64,000 bases of DNA from Sinorhizobium sojae CCBAU 05684 (lineage in GTDB: Bacteria > Pseudomonadota > Alphaproteobacteria > Rhizobiales > Rhizobiaceae): positions 1,054,001 through 1,118,000 of the forward strand of contig NZ_CP023067.1 of the NCBI RefSeq assembly GCF_002288525.1, read 5' to 3'. The position numbers and the translations under genes are program-made. This document shows, piece by piece, positions 63,526 through 64,000 of the stretch; position 1 is the first letter of the stretch; every line of letters starts with the position of its first letter. The notes under the pieces were generated by a model. The model was not told where the DNA came from. It made no database searches and saw nothing but the letters and a program-made list of their open reading frames with translations.

Positions 63526-64000
63526 TCAAGAACCGCTTGAAGACGCGGCCGAGGAGGCTTCGGGGTGAAGGGTTGGAAACCTTTTCATCGCTTCGATCAC
63601 AGGTCCGTCCAGCATTTCCGTTGCGAACGCAGCGTGATCCTCCGGGCCGGACTCGACAAGAAACTGGAGTGCGATCATGGACCGGTGAACAAGCGGCAGG
63701 GATCCGCGCCTGCATGCTTCCTCGAGCCAGGCGGACGCGTTCCGCCCTTCTCTTCTCAGGTAGCGGAACATCGCATAGGTGACTGCCTCGACTATCCCGG
63801 CCTGATGGCAGACGATTGAACCCGCACCCGGCACGTCGTGGCTCAGGACCGAATTGAACTGCATTTCGGGGCCGGGCTGCCGCAGGACTATGTCGGCGGA
63901 TCCAACTTCGAGCAGAATAATCGGATCGATCCTCTCCACCTCGCCGTCAATGTCTAATCCCGAAGGAATGCTCGCCAGGTGCGACAGGATCAGCCAGCTA
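63526..64000 (-). CDS. hypothetical protein, N terminus outside the window
   Basis: The minus-strand frame is open from the window edge to the stop at 63526, about 157 residues (SWLILSHLASIPSGLDIDGE onward). Composition is protein-like, with EVGSADIVLRQPGPEMQF, HQAGIVEAVTYAMFRYLRRE and VHRSMIALQFLVESGPEDHA. The C-terminal half looks helical, perhaps HEAT-like. I do not recognise a family. It is upstream of the OLD-type remnant on the same strand and may have been its partner. Confidence 0.5.
   Translation of the reverse strand, partial: SWLILSHLASIPSGLDIDGEVERIDPIILLEVGSADIVLRQPGPEMQFNSVLSHDVPGAGSIVCHQAGIVEAVTYAMFRYLRREGRNASAWLEEACRRGSLPLVHRSMIALQFLVESGPEDHAAFATEMLDGPVIEAMKRFPTLHPEASSAASSSGS

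Noticed and set aside
1..64000. CRISPR array or tRNA genes
   Set aside because: I saw no regularly spaced direct repeats and no cloverleaf-like segment with typical conserved bases. A dedicated scan could still find a tRNA that I missed by eye.

Overview
The window reads as an accessory region of an alphaproteobacterium, most likely a member of the Rhizobiales. The support is indirect: GC-rich codon use, GGAG-type ribosome binding sites with some GTG and TTG starts, IS66, IS630 and IS21 elements of types common in rhizobia, a short LigD protein, and an RbsABC-type sugar import cluster. I cannot tell whether it is a chromosomal island or part of a plasmid. I saw no rRNA, tRNA or CRISPR array.

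Left part (1-18.3 kb) is a defence island. After the 3' end of an FtsH-like protease gene and two small ORFs comes an HNH nuclease gene. It is followed by a four-gene operon whose gene order and content match the type II Druantia anti-phage system: cytosine methylase DruM, DruF, DruG and the roughly 1,950-residue helicase DruE with a DUF1998-type C terminus. A Vsr-like mismatch nuclease gene converges on the end of druE. Several unrecognised minus-strand genes follow.

A scar region (18.5-24.3 kb) holds a STAND-type NTPase gene that ends just after its P-loop region, an IS66 element with a frameshifted tnpC and two passenger genes, and the remains of an AhpD-like gene and an acyl-CoA thioesterase gene.

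The metabolic block (24.3-38.4 kb) looks intact and co-regulated. A leftward operon (LacI regulator, muconolactone-isomerase-like protein, glycerate 2-kinase) faces a rightward series: CoA-transferase, short-chain dehydrogenase, sugar ABC ATPase, aldehyde dehydrogenase, HAD phosphatase, permease, binding protein, DapA-like aldolase, enoyl-CoA hydratase and GMC oxidoreductase. The same 16-base sequence GAGAAAACGATTTCAC lies before the CoA-transferase gene and before the ABC ATPase gene, and a related site lies by the lacI start, so one regulator probably controls all of it. The substrate cannot be read from the sequence; the mix of sugar import, pyruvate-type aldolase and acyl-CoA chemistry is unusual.

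A second conflict and mobile region (39-64 kb) begins with an IS630 element inserted in a BRCT-domain gene; removing the IS and one TA copy restores the frame exactly. Then come a DUF1353 protein, a TrlF-type PHP-plus-SMC-like ATPase, a zinc-ribbon protein with a HEPN motif, a class III nucleotide-cyclase-like protein, an IS21 remnant joined to a truncated RND pump gene, a LigD ligase-polymerase, an HNH-RecQ helicase fusion, a lipoprotein, a truncated SH3 protein and a serine hydrolase. Last is a two-gene unit coding for an Mrr-like nuclease fused to a STAND NTPase and a HEPN-LprI-like protein, followed by the wreck of an OLD-type ATPase gene and a gene cut by the window edge. The best candidates for undescribed systems are the 42-48 kb trio and the 58.8-62.1 kb pair.
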